This document shows positions 8,632 through 17,250 of a stretch of 64,000 bases of DNA, in pieces. The position numbers and the translations under genes were made by a program. Under the pieces are notes generated by a model. That model made no database searches, was not told the DNA's origin, and saw only the letters and a list, made by a program, of their open reading frames with translations. The first letter of the stretch is position 1; every line of letters starts with the position of its first letter. Where the stretch lies: positions 1 through 64,000 of the forward strand of contig NZ_PAQR01000026.1 of NCBI RefSeq assembly GCF_002709775.1, in the 5' to 3' direction. This DNA is from Thalassospira sp. (GTDB lineage: Bacteria; Pseudomonadota; Alphaproteobacteria; Rhodospirillales; Thalassospiraceae).

Positions 8632-10023
8632 GTGACCAATCCAGTGACCACCCGTACCGAACAGGACACCATGGGCGAAATTGATGTGCCCGCTGACCGG
8701 TATTGGGGGGCGCAAACCCAGCGATCCAGACAGAATTTCCGCATTGGTGGCGAACGCATGCCTGATGCCCTGATCAAGGCGTTCGGGGTTCAGAAACTGG
8801 CTGCTGCGCGTGCCAATGCCGCCCTTGATAATCTTGATCCCGAATTGGCCAAGGCGATTGAAGCTGCCGCCACCGAAGTGGCCGAGGGCAAGCTTCTCGA
8901 TCATTTCCCGTTGGTTGTCTGGCAGACCGGATCAGGTACCCAGACCAACATGAATACCAACGAAGTGATCGCCAACCGTGCGTGCGAGATCCTTGGCAAG
9001 CCAATGGGAGAGCGCGAACCGGTCCATCCCAACGATCACGTCAACCGTGGACAGTCATCCAATGACAGCTTCCCGGCCGCCATGCATATCGCCGCCGTGG
9101 TCGAGATCGAGGAAAAGCTGAAACCGGCCCTTAAGCATCTGCGGGCAACCCTTGATGCCAAGGTCGAGGCATTTGGCGATATCGTCAAAATCGGCCGCAC
9201 CCACATGCAGGATGCGGTTCCCCTGACACTTGGGCAGGAGTTTTCTGGCTATGCCGCGCAAATCGCACTTGGCCTGGATCGTATTGAAGATGCGCTAAAG
9301 CGCCTTCGCAAACTCGCACAGGGTGGCACTGCCCTTGGTACCGGTTTGAATGCGCCCGATGGCTTTGATGTCGAATTTGCCAAGCAGGTTTCAAAAATCA
9401 CAGGTCTTGAGTTTGAGACGGCCGAGAACAAGTTCGAAGCGCTTGCCGCCCATGATGCCTGCGTTGAAATGTCGGGTGTGATGAATGTGCTGGCGACGTC
9501 GTTGATGAAAATCGGCAACGATATTCGCCTGCTCGGTTCCGGTCCGCGTTGTGGGCTTGGCGAGCTTGTCCTACCGGCCAACGAGCCGGGATCATCGATC
9601 ATGCCGGGCAAGGTCAACCCGACCCAGGCGGAGGCATTGACCATGGTCTGCGCACAGGTGATGGGTAATCATGTTGCCGTTACGGTTGGCGGATCAAACG
9701 GTCATCTTGACCTGAACGTGTTCAAGCCGGTGATTATTTATAACCTGCTGCAATCGGTGCGTCTGATTTCTGATGCGGCGGTCAGCTTTGCTGATAACTG
9801 CATTGCCGGGCTAGAGGCCGATCAGGAAAAGATCGACCAGTATGTTGAACAAAGCCTGATGCTGGTGACTGCCTTGGCCCCGCATATTGGCTATGACAAC
9901 GCCGCTGCGGTCGCCAAAAAGGCGCACAAGGAACGCAGCAGCCTGAAAGAAGCCTGCATCTCGCTTGGTTTCCTTGATGGCGGTCGGTTTGACGAATTGG
10001 TTCAGGCACGCGACATGATCTGA
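8632..10023 (+). CDS. fumC: Class II fumarate hydratase FumC
   Basis: FumC hydrates fumarate to malate in the TCA cycle without an iron-sulfur cluster. The 463-residue protein has the superfamily signature [11 protein letters not shown], with GQSSNDSFP and [10 protein letters not shown] earlier in the chain, all expected active-site loops. The start is the GTG at 8632, preceded by CGGAGGA at the proper distance; an in-frame TTG further upstream would add non-conserved residues. It is a single-gene unit closed by a terminator shared with the convergent DUF2867 gene. Confidence 0.96.
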   Translation: MTNPVTTRTEQDTMGEIDVPADRYWGAQTQRSRQNFRIGGERMPDALIKAFGVQKLAAARANAALDNLDPELAKAIEAAATEVAEGKLLDHFPLVVWQTGSGTQTNMNTNEVIANRACEILGKPMGEREPVHPNDHVNRGQSSNDSFPAAMHIAAVVEIEEKLKPALKHLRATLDAKVEAFGDIVKIGRTHMQDAVPLTLGQEFSGYAAQIALGLDRIEDALKRLRKLAQGGTALGTGLNAPDGFDVEFAKQVSKITGLEFETAENKFEALAAHDACVEMSGVMNVLATSLMKIGNDIRLLGSGPRCGLGELVLPANEPGSSIMPGKVNPTQAEALTMVCAQVMGNHVAVTVGGSNGHLDLNVFKPVIIYNLLQSVRLISDAAVSFADNCIAGLEADQEKIDQYVEQSLMLVTALAPHIGYDNAAAVAKKAHKERSSLKEACISLGFLDGGRFDELVQARDMI

Positions 10024-10047
10024 TCACGTGTGTTGAAATGTTTTAAA

Positions 10048-10074
10048 GGGCCGGATATTCCATCCGGCCCTTTT
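10048..10074. terminator. Intrinsic terminator after fumC
   Basis: A 9-bp perfect stem, GGGCCGGAT / ATCCGGCCC, with a 5-base loop is followed by TTTT. It lies between the convergent fumC and DUF2867 genes; three A before the stem give only a weak tail on the minus strand. Confidence 0.85.
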
Positions 10075-10077
10075 CCA

Positions 10078-10557
10078 TTATGCCGCATACGCCGAATTGA
10101 GCATAGCCGGGACAATCCGGTTATGGAAAGGCGTAATGGTCGCCAGATAAAGGCGACCGAATATGTTGTGGCGCTTTACGATTGTTATGGCGTGGATATG
10201 CGTTTGTTCACCTGAGGTCGGCTCAAGTTCGATCACCAGCCGGAAATCAAGATGCCGATCATTGAGGCCAAGCGTAATGGATGTGTTGTCGCGTGCAATC
10301 ACCGGAAATATTCCAATTACATCGGCATTGTCGGGCTCGTGCATTCCCGATTTCAACCCGAAAGGGCGCATCAGAAAATCGCGCATCAACATTAATCGGA
10401 CGACCCAGTTGGGCCTTGAACCCATAATTTGTCGGGCCGCGATTTCAGGTGTCAGGCCGGAAGCTGATGTTGTGATCGAAAAGCAGTCACCCCAATCACC
10501 CTCGGGCATAGCGGGATGGGGAATAGAAACGGGACGCATAGAAGCACGGTGGCGCAT
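10078..10557 (-). CDS. DUF2867 family protein
   Basis: A 159-residue protein of unknown function. The C-terminal part reads RHNIFGRLYLATITPFHNRIV, the hallmark end of DUF2867 proteins, and the middle contains a WVVRLMLMRDFLMRPFGLKSG stretch also typical of the family. I use the ATG at 10557 (MRHRASM) because GGAAC lies upstream; the frame stays open to 10617. It stands alone between convergent fumC and divergent copper-related genes, so context gives no role. Confidence 0.75.
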   Translation of the reverse strand: MRHRASMRPVSIPHPAMPEGDWGDCFSITTSASGLTPEIAARQIMGSRPNWVVRLMLMRDFLMRPFGLKSGMHEPDNADVIGIFPVIARDNTSITLGLNDRHLDFRLVIELEPTSGEQTHIHAITIVKRHNIFGRLYLATITPFHNRIVPAMLNSAYAA

Positions 10558-10664
10558 ATCATTTGTTCCGTAATATGGAAGTCGCCGGATAGTTACCCGG
10601 TAACTATAGCATTGCAATGATCAATGTCATTGCAGCCATGGTTTAAATCGGGCATATCCAACCT

Positions 10665-11138
10665 ATGATTACGCACAAGCGCCATAACCGCCGGGCAGGC
10701 GGGCTTTCGCTTCGCCGTGTCGTTCAGACATGGCTGGTGGCGTTTGTTGTCCTGTTTGCGGGCGTCACCCAGTCCGGACTGGTTCCGGCATTGCTGAGCG
10801 GACAGGCAAGCGGCATTTCAACCGCGTCGGCTGCCGAAATTGCACCGGGCGGTGATTATCTTCTGATTTGTACGCCTGCGGGCATCAAGCTCGTATCGGT
10901 TGATACGCTTGAAGGTGTGGTCACATCGGGATCATCCGATACGACGGATGAAATGCCTGCCCACGCGTTTTGCCCGCTATGTGCCAACCATCATGGTGCG
11001 GTGGCAGCGATTGACCTGCCTTACAATGCGCCTAAGCCGATTACCCATGACGTCAGCTACGCCAAGGCAACTGTTTTTGCCACGGGTAACGATGTTCTGC
11101 GTGTTCGCCATTCCCGGGCACCCCCGGTTTCCATCTGA
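10665..11138 (+). CDS. DUF2946 family exported protein, probably copper related
   Basis: A 157-residue protein with a basic N-terminus and one hydrophobic segment (about residues 20-50), then a HAFCPLCANHH stretch carrying a CxxC pair flanked by histidines, and a C-terminal RAPP motif. This Cys/His-rich layout is that of DUF2946, often encoded beside copper chaperones and copper-linked TonB receptors. The next gene, 75 bases downstream, is a PCuAC copper chaperone, which supports a periplasmic copper role. The exact function is not known. Confidence 0.75.
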   Translation: MITHKRHNRRAGGLSLRRVVQTWLVAFVVLFAGVTQSGLVPALLSGQASGISTASAAEIAPGGDYLLICTPAGIKLVSVDTLEGVVTSGSSDTTDEMPAHAFCPLCANHHGAVAAIDLPYNAPKPITHDVSYAKATVFATGNDVLRVRHSRAPPVSI

Positions 11139-11213
11139 TTTCACAGACTGATCAAAACACGACTACTGAAATCTCAGACCTGCAGATGCAGGCTGCAAAA
11201 TGGATGGAATATC

Positions 11214-11729
11214 ATGAAAAAGCTTTTCGCAATTGTTGCGACCGTTGCGTCGCTGTTCGTCGTTACCAACGCCTTTGCCGCTGATATCGAAGTCAAGGAT
11301 GCCTGGGCCAAGGCATCCAAGGGCATGGTGCGCAATGGCGCAGCCTTCTTTGATGTGATCAACAGTGGTGATGCCGATCGCATTGTCGGTGTGCGCAGTG
11401 ATCTTGCCGATCGTACTGAGCTGCACACCCACATCATGGAAAACAATGTCATGAAGATGCGTGAAGTGCAGGGCGGCGTTGAAGTGCCGATGCATGGCAG
11501 CGTTCATTTCAAACCGGGCAGCTATCACGTCATGTTCATTGGTCTGAACAAGGCGCTTGAAGAAGGCCAGAAAATCGACATCACCCTTGAATTCGAAAAG
11601 GCTGGCGACATTCCGGTGACCATTGATGTGCTTAACACCATGTCCATGGGCCCGAACGGTGGTGCGGGTATGGGGCACGGCATGGGCCATGGCCAGAAAC
11701 AGAACAAGATGCAAATGAACAGCAACTAG
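11214..11729 (+). CDS. Periplasmic copper chaperone PCuAC
   Basis: PCuAC proteins carry Cu(I) to cytochrome c oxidase in the periplasm. A clear signal peptide ends at NAFAADIEV (about residue 22). The copper-binding pattern, a His/Met-rich loop (ELHTHIMENNVMKMREV, about residues 70-86) and a downstream HVM in GSYHVMFIGL, is present. The C-terminus carries an additional Met/His-rich tail (MGHGMGHG, ending NKMQMNSN), likely a second copper site. It pairs with the upstream DUF2946 gene and ends before a strong terminator. Confidence 0.93.
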   Translation: MKKLFAIVATVASLFVVTNAFAADIEVKDAWAKASKGMVRNGAAFFDVINSGDADRIVGVRSDLADRTELHTHIMENNVMKMREVQGGVEVPMHGSVHFKPGSYHVMFIGLNKALEEGQKIDITLEFEKAGDIPVTIDVLNTMSMGPNGGAGMGHGMGHGQKQNKMQMNSN

Positions 11730-11754
11730 GATTTGCTGTTTGGGAGTATCCAAA

Positions 11755-11784
11755 GGGGGATGGTTTGCGCCGTCCCCCTTTTTT
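11755..11784 (+). terminator. Intrinsic terminator after the PCuAC gene
   Basis: A 9-bp stem (GGGGGATGG / CCGTCCCCC, one T-G wobble) with a TTTGCG loop is followed by six T. It separates the copper pair from the cupin gene. Confidence 0.9.
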
Positions 11785-11829
11785 CGTCATGATGGCCTAA
11801 ACAAGATACTTGGTTACAGGGAGCCCATC

Positions 11830-12333
11830 ATGTCAGACGACATCAACATTGACGATTTGATCGCCAAGCTTGGCCTCCAGCCGCACCCGGAAGGTGGCTA
11901 CTACGCCGAGACTTTCCGGGCGTTTGAAACCTGTAATCCCGGTAATCGGTATCTTGGTGTGCGCAGCACGGGCACCGCGATCTATTACCTTCTGACGCCT
12001 GATACTTTTTCGGGCATGCATATCCTGACCAGTGACGAGATTTTCCATCACTACATCGGCGATGCTGTCGAACAGCTTCAGCTGTTTGAAGACGGCACGC
12101 ACCGGAAGGTGGAAATTGGCAAGGACCTGCTGGCGGGGCAAAAGCCACAAATGGTCGTGCCGAATAATGTCTGGCAGGGGGCGCGTCTTAAACCCGGTGG
12201 CAAGTTCGCACTTTTGGGGTGCACCGTGGCACCGGGCTTTGATTTTGCCGATTTCTCGATGGGGAAACGCACCGCCCTTAAGGCAAAGTGGCCGGCGGCA
12301 TCCGAGATGATTACGGCATTGACGCGTGACTGA
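11830..12333 (+). CDS. DUF985 cupin-fold protein
   Basis: A 167-residue single-domain cupin. The start of the domain, LGLQPHPEGGYYAETFR, and the later DEIFHHYIGDAVEQLQLFEDG are hallmark DUF985 (Cupin_5) segments. The ATG at 11830 follows an ACAGGGA site; the longer upstream frame runs through the terminator and is not coding. The reaction catalysed by this family is not settled. It stands alone between the terminator and the LysE-type gene. Confidence 0.85.
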   Translation: MSDDINIDDLIAKLGLQPHPEGGYYAETFRAFETCNPGNRYLGVRSTGTAIYYLLTPDTFSGMHILTSDEIFHHYIGDAVEQLQLFEDGTHRKVEIGKDLLAGQKPQMVVPNNVWQGARLKPGGKFALLGCTVAPGFDFADFSMGKRTALKAKWPAASEMITALTRD

Positions 12334-12415
12334 ATTTCGGGCGATATCTTCGTGATACCAACCAAGGATTGGCAATGCCAATTCTTGCGCTACCACGAAA
12401 TACAGGATTTGCCCC

Positions 12416-13063
12416 ATGCAGTTCGATACCTGGCTTCTGTTTGCCGGGGCGGCAATCGCGTTGGCGATGGCACCCGGCCCCAATAACCTTCTCGCGATCT
12501 TTAATGGCGCGCGCTATGGCGTGTCATCTGCAGCGGTGGGCGGTATCGGCCGTGTTGTGGCGTTTGTGCTTATGATTGGCGTGACTGCAGCCGGGCTTGG
12601 CGTGGTTCTGGCAGCCAGTGAAACGGCCTTCCTGATCATCAAATGGGGTGGGGCGGTCTATCTGGTCTGGCTTGGCATCAAAAGCTGGTTCGCCAAGGTC
12701 AATGAGGATACCGGTGATCTCGGCCAGACGGCCCTGATGGTCAATCCGGGGCCCTTCAAACTTGCCAAGACCGAGTTTCTGACAGCCATTGGCAATCCAA
12801 AGGCCATCCTGATTTTTACGGCATTTTTCCCACAGTTCCTTGATCCGGCCGAGGCCTATGGCCAGCAATTCCTGATCATGGGTGTGACCTTTATCGCCAT
12901 GGAAGTCAGCGTTTTGCTGGGCTATGGGCTTTTGGGTGGGCAGGTCAAAGGACTGATCAAGTCGGCCCGCCACATGCGTATTCTCAACCGTATTTCGGGA
13001 TCGCTTCTGGTTGGGGCTGGTGTGTTGCTTGCCCTGACCGACCGGTCGCGCACAGCGGCCTAG
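12416..13063 (+). CDS. LysE/RhtB-family amino-acid exporter
   Basis: A 215-residue inner-membrane protein with about six hydrophobic segments. The N-terminal segment contains MAPGPNNLLAIFNGARYG, the LysE/RhtB signature near residue 20, and NPKAILIFTAFFPQF lies near residue 125. Members export amino acids or their derivatives; the substrate here is unknown. It is followed by the convergent dipeptide transporter. A second, distant member of the family lies near 55.5 kb. Confidence 0.9.
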   Translation: MQFDTWLLFAGAAIALAMAPGPNNLLAIFNGARYGVSSAAVGGIGRVVAFVLMIGVTAAGLGVVLAASETAFLIIKWGGAVYLVWLGIKSWFAKVNEDTGDLGQTALMVNPGPFKLAKTEFLTAIGNPKAILIFTAFFPQFLDPAEAYGQQFLIMGVTFIAMEVSVLLGYGLLGGQVKGLIKSARHMRILNRISGSLLVGAGVLLALTDRSRTAA

Positions 13064-13092
13064 GTCCGCAAACATCCATTTAGAAATGCGCA

Positions 13093-13121
13093 GGGGCGCA
13101 GCTTTTTTCAAAGCGCGCCCC
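13093..13121. terminator. Long hairpin between convergent lysE-type and dppF genes
   Basis: GGGGCGC and GCTTT on the left pair with AAAGC and GCGCCCC on the right, with one bulged A and a TTTC loop, giving about 12 paired bases. No clean T-run follows, so termination is plausible but less certain than at the other sites. A second perfect 8-bp hairpin (ATCGCCTG / CAGGCGAT, 13167-13186) covers the dppF stop codon. Confidence 0.55.
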
Positions 13122-13177
13122 CTTGCTCCCTTGTCTACCTGGAAAACCTGTTAGGCCCTCCGGGCGATCGCCTGTTG

Positions 13178-14173
13178 TCAGGCGATTTCTTCGACCCGAT
13201 GACACGCCACTTCGCGGCCCTCGAAATTGCGCAGTTCCGGGCGAACTTTTGCGCATTCCTCAGTCGCGAACGGGCAGCGTTTATGGAACGCACAGCCCGA
13301 TGGCGGGTTGATCGGTGATGGCAACTCGCCGGTCAGCGGTTCTGCCTTCACACGTTGTGTCGGATCGATCTTTGGTGCCGATGCCAGAAGCGCCCGTGTG
13401 TAAGGATGCAGCGGCTTGGCAAAGATCTCGTCAGTCGGTCCCTTTTCAGCGACGCGACCGAGATACATCACCATGACGTCATCTGCAATATGTCTGACGA
13501 CAGAAAGATCATGCGAGATGAAAACATAGGCGACATTCATCTCTTCCTGCAGGTCCATCATCAGGTTGAGAACCTGTGCCTGGACCGACACATCAAGGGC
13601 AGAAACCGGCTCGTCCGCGACGATGACTTTCGGCTCAAGGATCAGGGCGCGCGCAATCGCGATACGCTGACGCTGACCACCGGAAAACATGTGCGGATAA
13701 CGCTGATAGAATTCCGGGCGCAGGCCAACCTTCGCCATGGTGGCACGCACGCGTTCTTCGCGCTCCTTGCGACCAAGATTATCCATGTTCAGAAGAACCG
13801 GCTCGGCCAGGATCTGACCAACCTTTTTACGCGGGTTCAGCGAACCATACGGGTTCTGGAAGATCATCTGAACCGTGCGACGGAACTGCTTGGCTTCCTT
13901 GTCCGACAGGTGACCAACTTCGGTACCGTTCAGTTTCAGCGCACCCGAGGTCGGCTTTTCAATCAGGGTCAGCTGACGACCAAGGGTCGACTTGCCGCAG
14001 CCCGATTCACCAACAACCGCAAGGGTCTTTTGTGCTTCGAGCGAAAAGGAAACACCATCAAGTGCCTTGACCGTGGCGTTGGGCTTACCAAGGCCACGAT
14101 TGACTTCGTAGTGACGGACAAGATCATCGGATTCCAGAAGCGGAACACCGGGTTTGGCATCCAGAAAACTCAT
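13178..14173 (-). CDS. dppF: Dipeptide/oligopeptide ABC transporter ATPase DppF
   Basis: A 331-residue ATPase with Walker A GESGCGKST, the signature FSGGQRQRI and Walker B KVIVADEPVSALD. The C-terminal PSPINPPSGCAFHKRCPFA contains the cysteine pattern of the OppF/DppF C-terminal extension. The ATG overlaps the dppD stop by one base (TAATG). It is the last gene of a dppA-dppB-dppC-dppD-dppF operon. Members import di- or oligopeptides; the specificity is inferred from the binding protein. Confidence 0.93.
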   Translation of the reverse strand: MSFLDAKPGVPLLESDDLVRHYEVNRGLGKPNATVKALDGVSFSLEAQKTLAVVGESGCGKSTLGRQLTLIEKPTSGALKLNGTEVGHLSDKEAKQFRRTVQMIFQNPYGSLNPRKKVGQILAEPVLLNMDNLGRKEREERVRATMAKVGLRPEFYQRYPHMFSGGQRQRIAIARALILEPKVIVADEPVSALDVSVQAQVLNLMMDLQEEMNVAYVFISHDLSVVRHIADDVMVMYLGRVAEKGPTDEIFAKPLHPYTRALLASAPKIDPTQRVKAEPLTGELPSPINPPSGCAFHKRCPFATEECAKVRPELRNFEGREVACHRVEEIA

Positions 14174-15174
14174 TACACAGTCTCCCCGGTGGCCATGCCA
14201 GTCGGCTGGCCCTGATCATTTAGCGGATAGAAGCAACGCACGTCGCGGCCATTGAAGTCGGAAACTTCCGGGCGCGCTTTGACACAGCTTTCATTGGCAT
14301 AACGGCAACGCGGTGCCAGCAGGCAGCCCGCTGGGCGGTCATACTGACCGGGAACAACACCCGGAATGGTCCGAAGCCTGTCATGACCTTCGGAACGTTC
14401 CGGCAGCGCTTCAAGCAGCGCCTGGGTATAGGGATGGCGCGGTGCGGCAAATATGCTGTCGGCCGGGCCGCTTTCAAACAGCTGACCGGCATACATGACC
14501 TGAATGCGGTTGGCGGCTTCGGACACCAGTGCCAGATCATGGGTGATCAGGATCAGACCCATGTCGCTGTCTTCCTGCAGTTTCAGCAGCAGGTCGATGA
14601 TTTGGGCCTGAATGGTGACATCAAGCGCCGTGGTCGGTTCATCGGCAATCAGAAGGCGCGGTTTGCAGGCAATCGCCATGGCAATGACGATACGCTGGCT
14701 CATGCCGCCCGAAAGCTGATGCGGATAGGCGGTCATACGCGACTTCGGATCGGGAATGCCGACCTGGTTCAGAAGCTCAAGCGTGCGTTCGCGCCGCTGC
14801 TTCTTGTTGCCACCCTCATGGACCTTAAGGGCTTCCATGATCTGGGCTTCGACGGTGAAGCACGGGTTCAGGGCCGACATCGGATCCTGGAAGATCATGG
14901 CGATGTCTTTACCGGTGATTTCACGGCGACGCTTGGCCGGCATGGTAAGCAGGTCCTGACCATCAAAGGTCAGGGAATCTGCGCTCACGCGACCGGGAAA
15001 GTCGATCAGGCCCATCACGGCAAGGGATGACACCGACTTGCCCGAGCCCGATTCACCGACGATGCCAAGGACTTCGCCGCGATCAACGGAATAGCTAACA
15101 GAGTCAACAGCACGAAACGGCTTGTCTTCGGAGCCGAACTCGACTGTCAGGTTTTTTACTTCGAGAAGAGCCAT
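14173..15174 (-). CDS. dppD: Dipeptide/oligopeptide ABC transporter ATPase DppD
   Basis: A 333-residue ATPase, partner of DppF. Walker [10 protein letters not shown], signature LSGGMSQRI and Walker [14 protein letters not shown] are present, and the C-terminus has the family cysteine motif ([17 protein letters not shown]). Only three bases separate it from dppC upstream, and it overlaps dppF by one base downstream. The two different ATPases form the heterodimer expected for this transporter class. Confidence 0.94.
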   Translation of the reverse strand: MALLEVKNLTVEFGSEDKPFRAVDSVSYSVDRGEVLGIVGESGSGKSVSSLAVMGLIDFPGRVSADSLTFDGQDLLTMPAKRRREITGKDIAMIFQDPMSALNPCFTVEAQIMEALKVHEGGNKKQRRERTLELLNQVGIPDPKSRMTAYPHQLSGGMSQRIVIAMAIACKPRLLIADEPTTALDVTIQAQIIDLLLKLQEDSDMGLILITHDLALVSEAANRIQVMYAGQLFESGPADSIFAAPRHPYTQALLEALPERSEGHDRLRTIPGVVPGQYDRPAGCLLAPRCRYANESCVKARPEVSDFNGRDVRCFYPLNDQGQPTGMATGETV

Positions 15175-15177
15175 GAC

Positions 15178-16113
15178 TTACCGTTTCATCTTGGGATCAA
15201 GGGCATCGCGCAGGCCATCACCCATCAGGTTGAAGGCAAGCACGGTGACAAGGATGCAAAGGCCGGGGAAGGTAATCACCCACCAAGCCGAACCCACGAA
15301 TTCACGGGCCTCGGACAGCATGGTGCCCCATTCCGGCAGCGGCGGCTGTGCCCCAAGGCCAAGGAAGCCAAGGGCGGCAGCATCAAGGATCGCACTCGAA
15401 ATACCAAGCGTGCCTTGCACGATCAGCGGCGCCATGCAGTTCGGCAGGATGTTAACAAACATCTGACGGACGTGACCGGCACCGGCAATCTGCGATGCGA
15501 TGACATATTCCTTGTTAAGTTCCGATACGACTGACGCACGGGTCAGGCGCACATAATGCGGCAACTGAACAATCGCGATGGCCAGCATGGCGTTTTCAAG
15601 ACCCGGGCCGAGAATGGCAACAATCGCCAGCGCCATGATCAGGCTGGGCAAGGCCAGCATGATGTCCATCAGGCGCATGACGCCGACTTCGACCCAGCCC
15701 CGGAAGTAACCGGCAACCATGCCAAGAGCGATGCCGGCAATCATCGACAGGATCACGACGACGACACCGATGGAAACCGACAGCTGCGCACCGTGGATCA
15801 GGCGCGACAGGATGTCACGGCCAACGGCATCGGTGCCAAGGATGTAGCGCGGGTCGGCACCTTCCATCCAGATCGGCGGTTTGAGGAACGCGGTACGGTC
15901 CTGTGCCACCGGATCAAACGGGGCGACCCACTGGGCGGTCAGGGCCAGGAACAGGATGATCGCAATGACGATCAAACCGGCCAGGGCACCACGGTTCTTT
16001 TTGAAATAGTCCCAAGTCTCGCGCAGCGGGCTTGGCGGTGCGCCGATCGGCTCAACGGCTGCTTCGGCAACGTTTGAGGCGTGCGCTGCGGACGGGGTGG
16101 TATTCTCGCTCAT
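15178..16113 (-). CDS. dppC: Dipeptide/oligopeptide ABC transporter permease DppC
   Basis: A 311-residue permease. A cytoplasmic N-terminus of about 35 residues leads to a first membrane segment and a periplasmic stretch with DPVAQD and ILGTDAVGRDILSRLIHGA, the OppC/DppC hallmark near residue 95. Five more membrane segments follow, with a coupling loop near LNKEYVIASQIAGAG. It begins 14 bases after dppB and ends three bases before dppD. Confidence 0.94.
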   Translation of the reverse strand: MSENTTPSAAHASNVAEAAVEPIGAPPSPLRETWDYFKKNRGALAGLIVIAIILFLALTAQWVAPFDPVAQDRTAFLKPPIWMEGADPRYILGTDAVGRDILSRLIHGAQLSVSIGVVVVILSMIAGIALGMVAGYFRGWVEVGVMRLMDIMLALPSLIMALAIVAILGPGLENAMLAIAIVQLPHYVRLTRASVVSELNKEYVIASQIAGAGHVRQMFVNILPNCMAPLIVQGTLGISSAILDAAALGFLGLGAQPPLPEWGTMLSEAREFVGSAWWVITFPGLCILVTVLAFNLMGDGLRDALDPKMKR

Positions 16114-16127
16114 TTTTCGCAGCTCCC

Positions 16128-17138
16128 TTAACGCTTGTGCCGGATACGGGGGTTCACGACCCCGTATAGCAGGTCAACGATCAGGTTCACGGCCATGACA
16201 AGGAAGGCAATCATCAGAATGCCGCCCTGAATGGTCGGATAGTCGCGACGGTTCATGGCCTCAATGATCCATTTGCCAATACCCGGCCAAGAGAAGATCG
16301 TCTCGGTCAGGATTGCACCGGCCAGCAGCACACCAACCTGAAGACCGATCACCGTAATTACCGGGATCAGGGCATTGCGCAGGGCATGGACCATGATCAC
16401 ACGGATCGGTGCCAGACCCTTGGCGCGGGCAACACGGATGTATTCCTCGCCAAGGACTTCCAACATGGAGGAGCGCGTCATTCGCGCAATCACCGCCATC
16501 GGGATCGTCCCCAAGGCCACGGTTGGCAGGATCAGGTGACTTACTGCACTTGAAAAAGCACCTTTTTCGCCACTCAGCAGGCTGTCGATCAACATGAAGC
16601 CGGTCACCGGCTCAAAGAAGAACATGACCGAGATGCGCCCGGAAACCGGCGTCCAGCCCAAAGTGGTCGAAAAGAACATGATCAGAAGAAGGGCCCACCA
16701 GAAGATCGGCATCGAATAGCCCGTAAGCGATAACGACATCGTCAGGTGATCAATCCACTTTCCGCGATGGATTGCAGCCAGAACCCCGAATGGAACCCCG
16801 AGTATCACCGCAAACAGGATGCCCATGATGGCCAGTTCTACCGTTGCCGGGAACAGGGTCAGGAATTCATCAAGGACAGGCCTTTTGGTCACAAAGGACT
16901 TGCCAAGATCGCCTTGGAATACACCCACCAGGTAATCGAAATACTGGACAATAATCGGCTGATCAAAGCCGTATTGAGCCTGAAGTTCAGCGTATCGTTC
17001 CGCATCGACACCACGTTCACCGGCCAACATCAAGATTGGATCGCCGGGAATAAGGCGGATCAGGAAAAATACCAGAAGGGTGACACCGAAGAAGGTCGGG
17101 ATGATGTCCCCCAAACGGCGAAACAGGAATCCTAGCAT
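16128..17138 (-). CDS. dppB: Dipeptide/oligopeptide ABC transporter permease DppB
   Basis: A 336-residue permease that starts with the OppB/DppB pattern LGFLFRRLGDIIPTFFGVTLLVFFL. It contains IPGDPILMLAGERG near residue 30 and a coupling loop at GEEYIRVARAKGL. About six membrane segments are visible, ending in NLIVDLLYGVVNPRIRHKR, the usual C-terminus. It follows dppA after a 112-base gap that contains a strong hairpin. Confidence 0.94.
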   Translation of the reverse strand: MLGFLFRRLGDIIPTFFGVTLLVFFLIRLIPGDPILMLAGERGVDAERYAELQAQYGFDQPIIVQYFDYLVGVFQGDLGKSFVTKRPVLDEFLTLFPATVELAIMGILFAVILGVPFGVLAAIHRGKWIDHLTMSLSLTGYSMPIFWWALLLIMFFSTTLGWTPVSGRISVMFFFEPVTGFMLIDSLLSGEKGAFSSAVSHLILPTVALGTIPMAVIARMTRSSMLEVLGEEYIRVARAKGLAPIRVIMVHALRNALIPVITVIGLQVGVLLAGAILTETIFSWPGIGKWIIEAMNRRDYPTIQGGILMIAFLVMAVNLIVDLLYGVVNPRIRHKR

Positions 17139-17206
17139 GCCATCGGGCCTTTTTATCTCCGGGCGGTTTGTCCGTCCGGATGTCTCTCTCTTTTACGAAA
17201 TTGCAA

Positions 17207-17230
17207 AGAGGCCCGGAAAACCGGGCCTCT
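17207..17230. repeat. Intercistronic GC hairpin between dppA and dppB
   Basis: A perfect 10-bp inverted repeat, AGAGGCCCGG / CCGGGCCTCT, with an AAAA loop. In the direction of transcription (minus) only a short TT follows, so it probably stabilises the dppA message or attenuates read-through into dppB rather than ending the operon. Confidence 0.8.
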
Positions 17231-17250
17231 CTGACTAGATTTTGGTGCGA

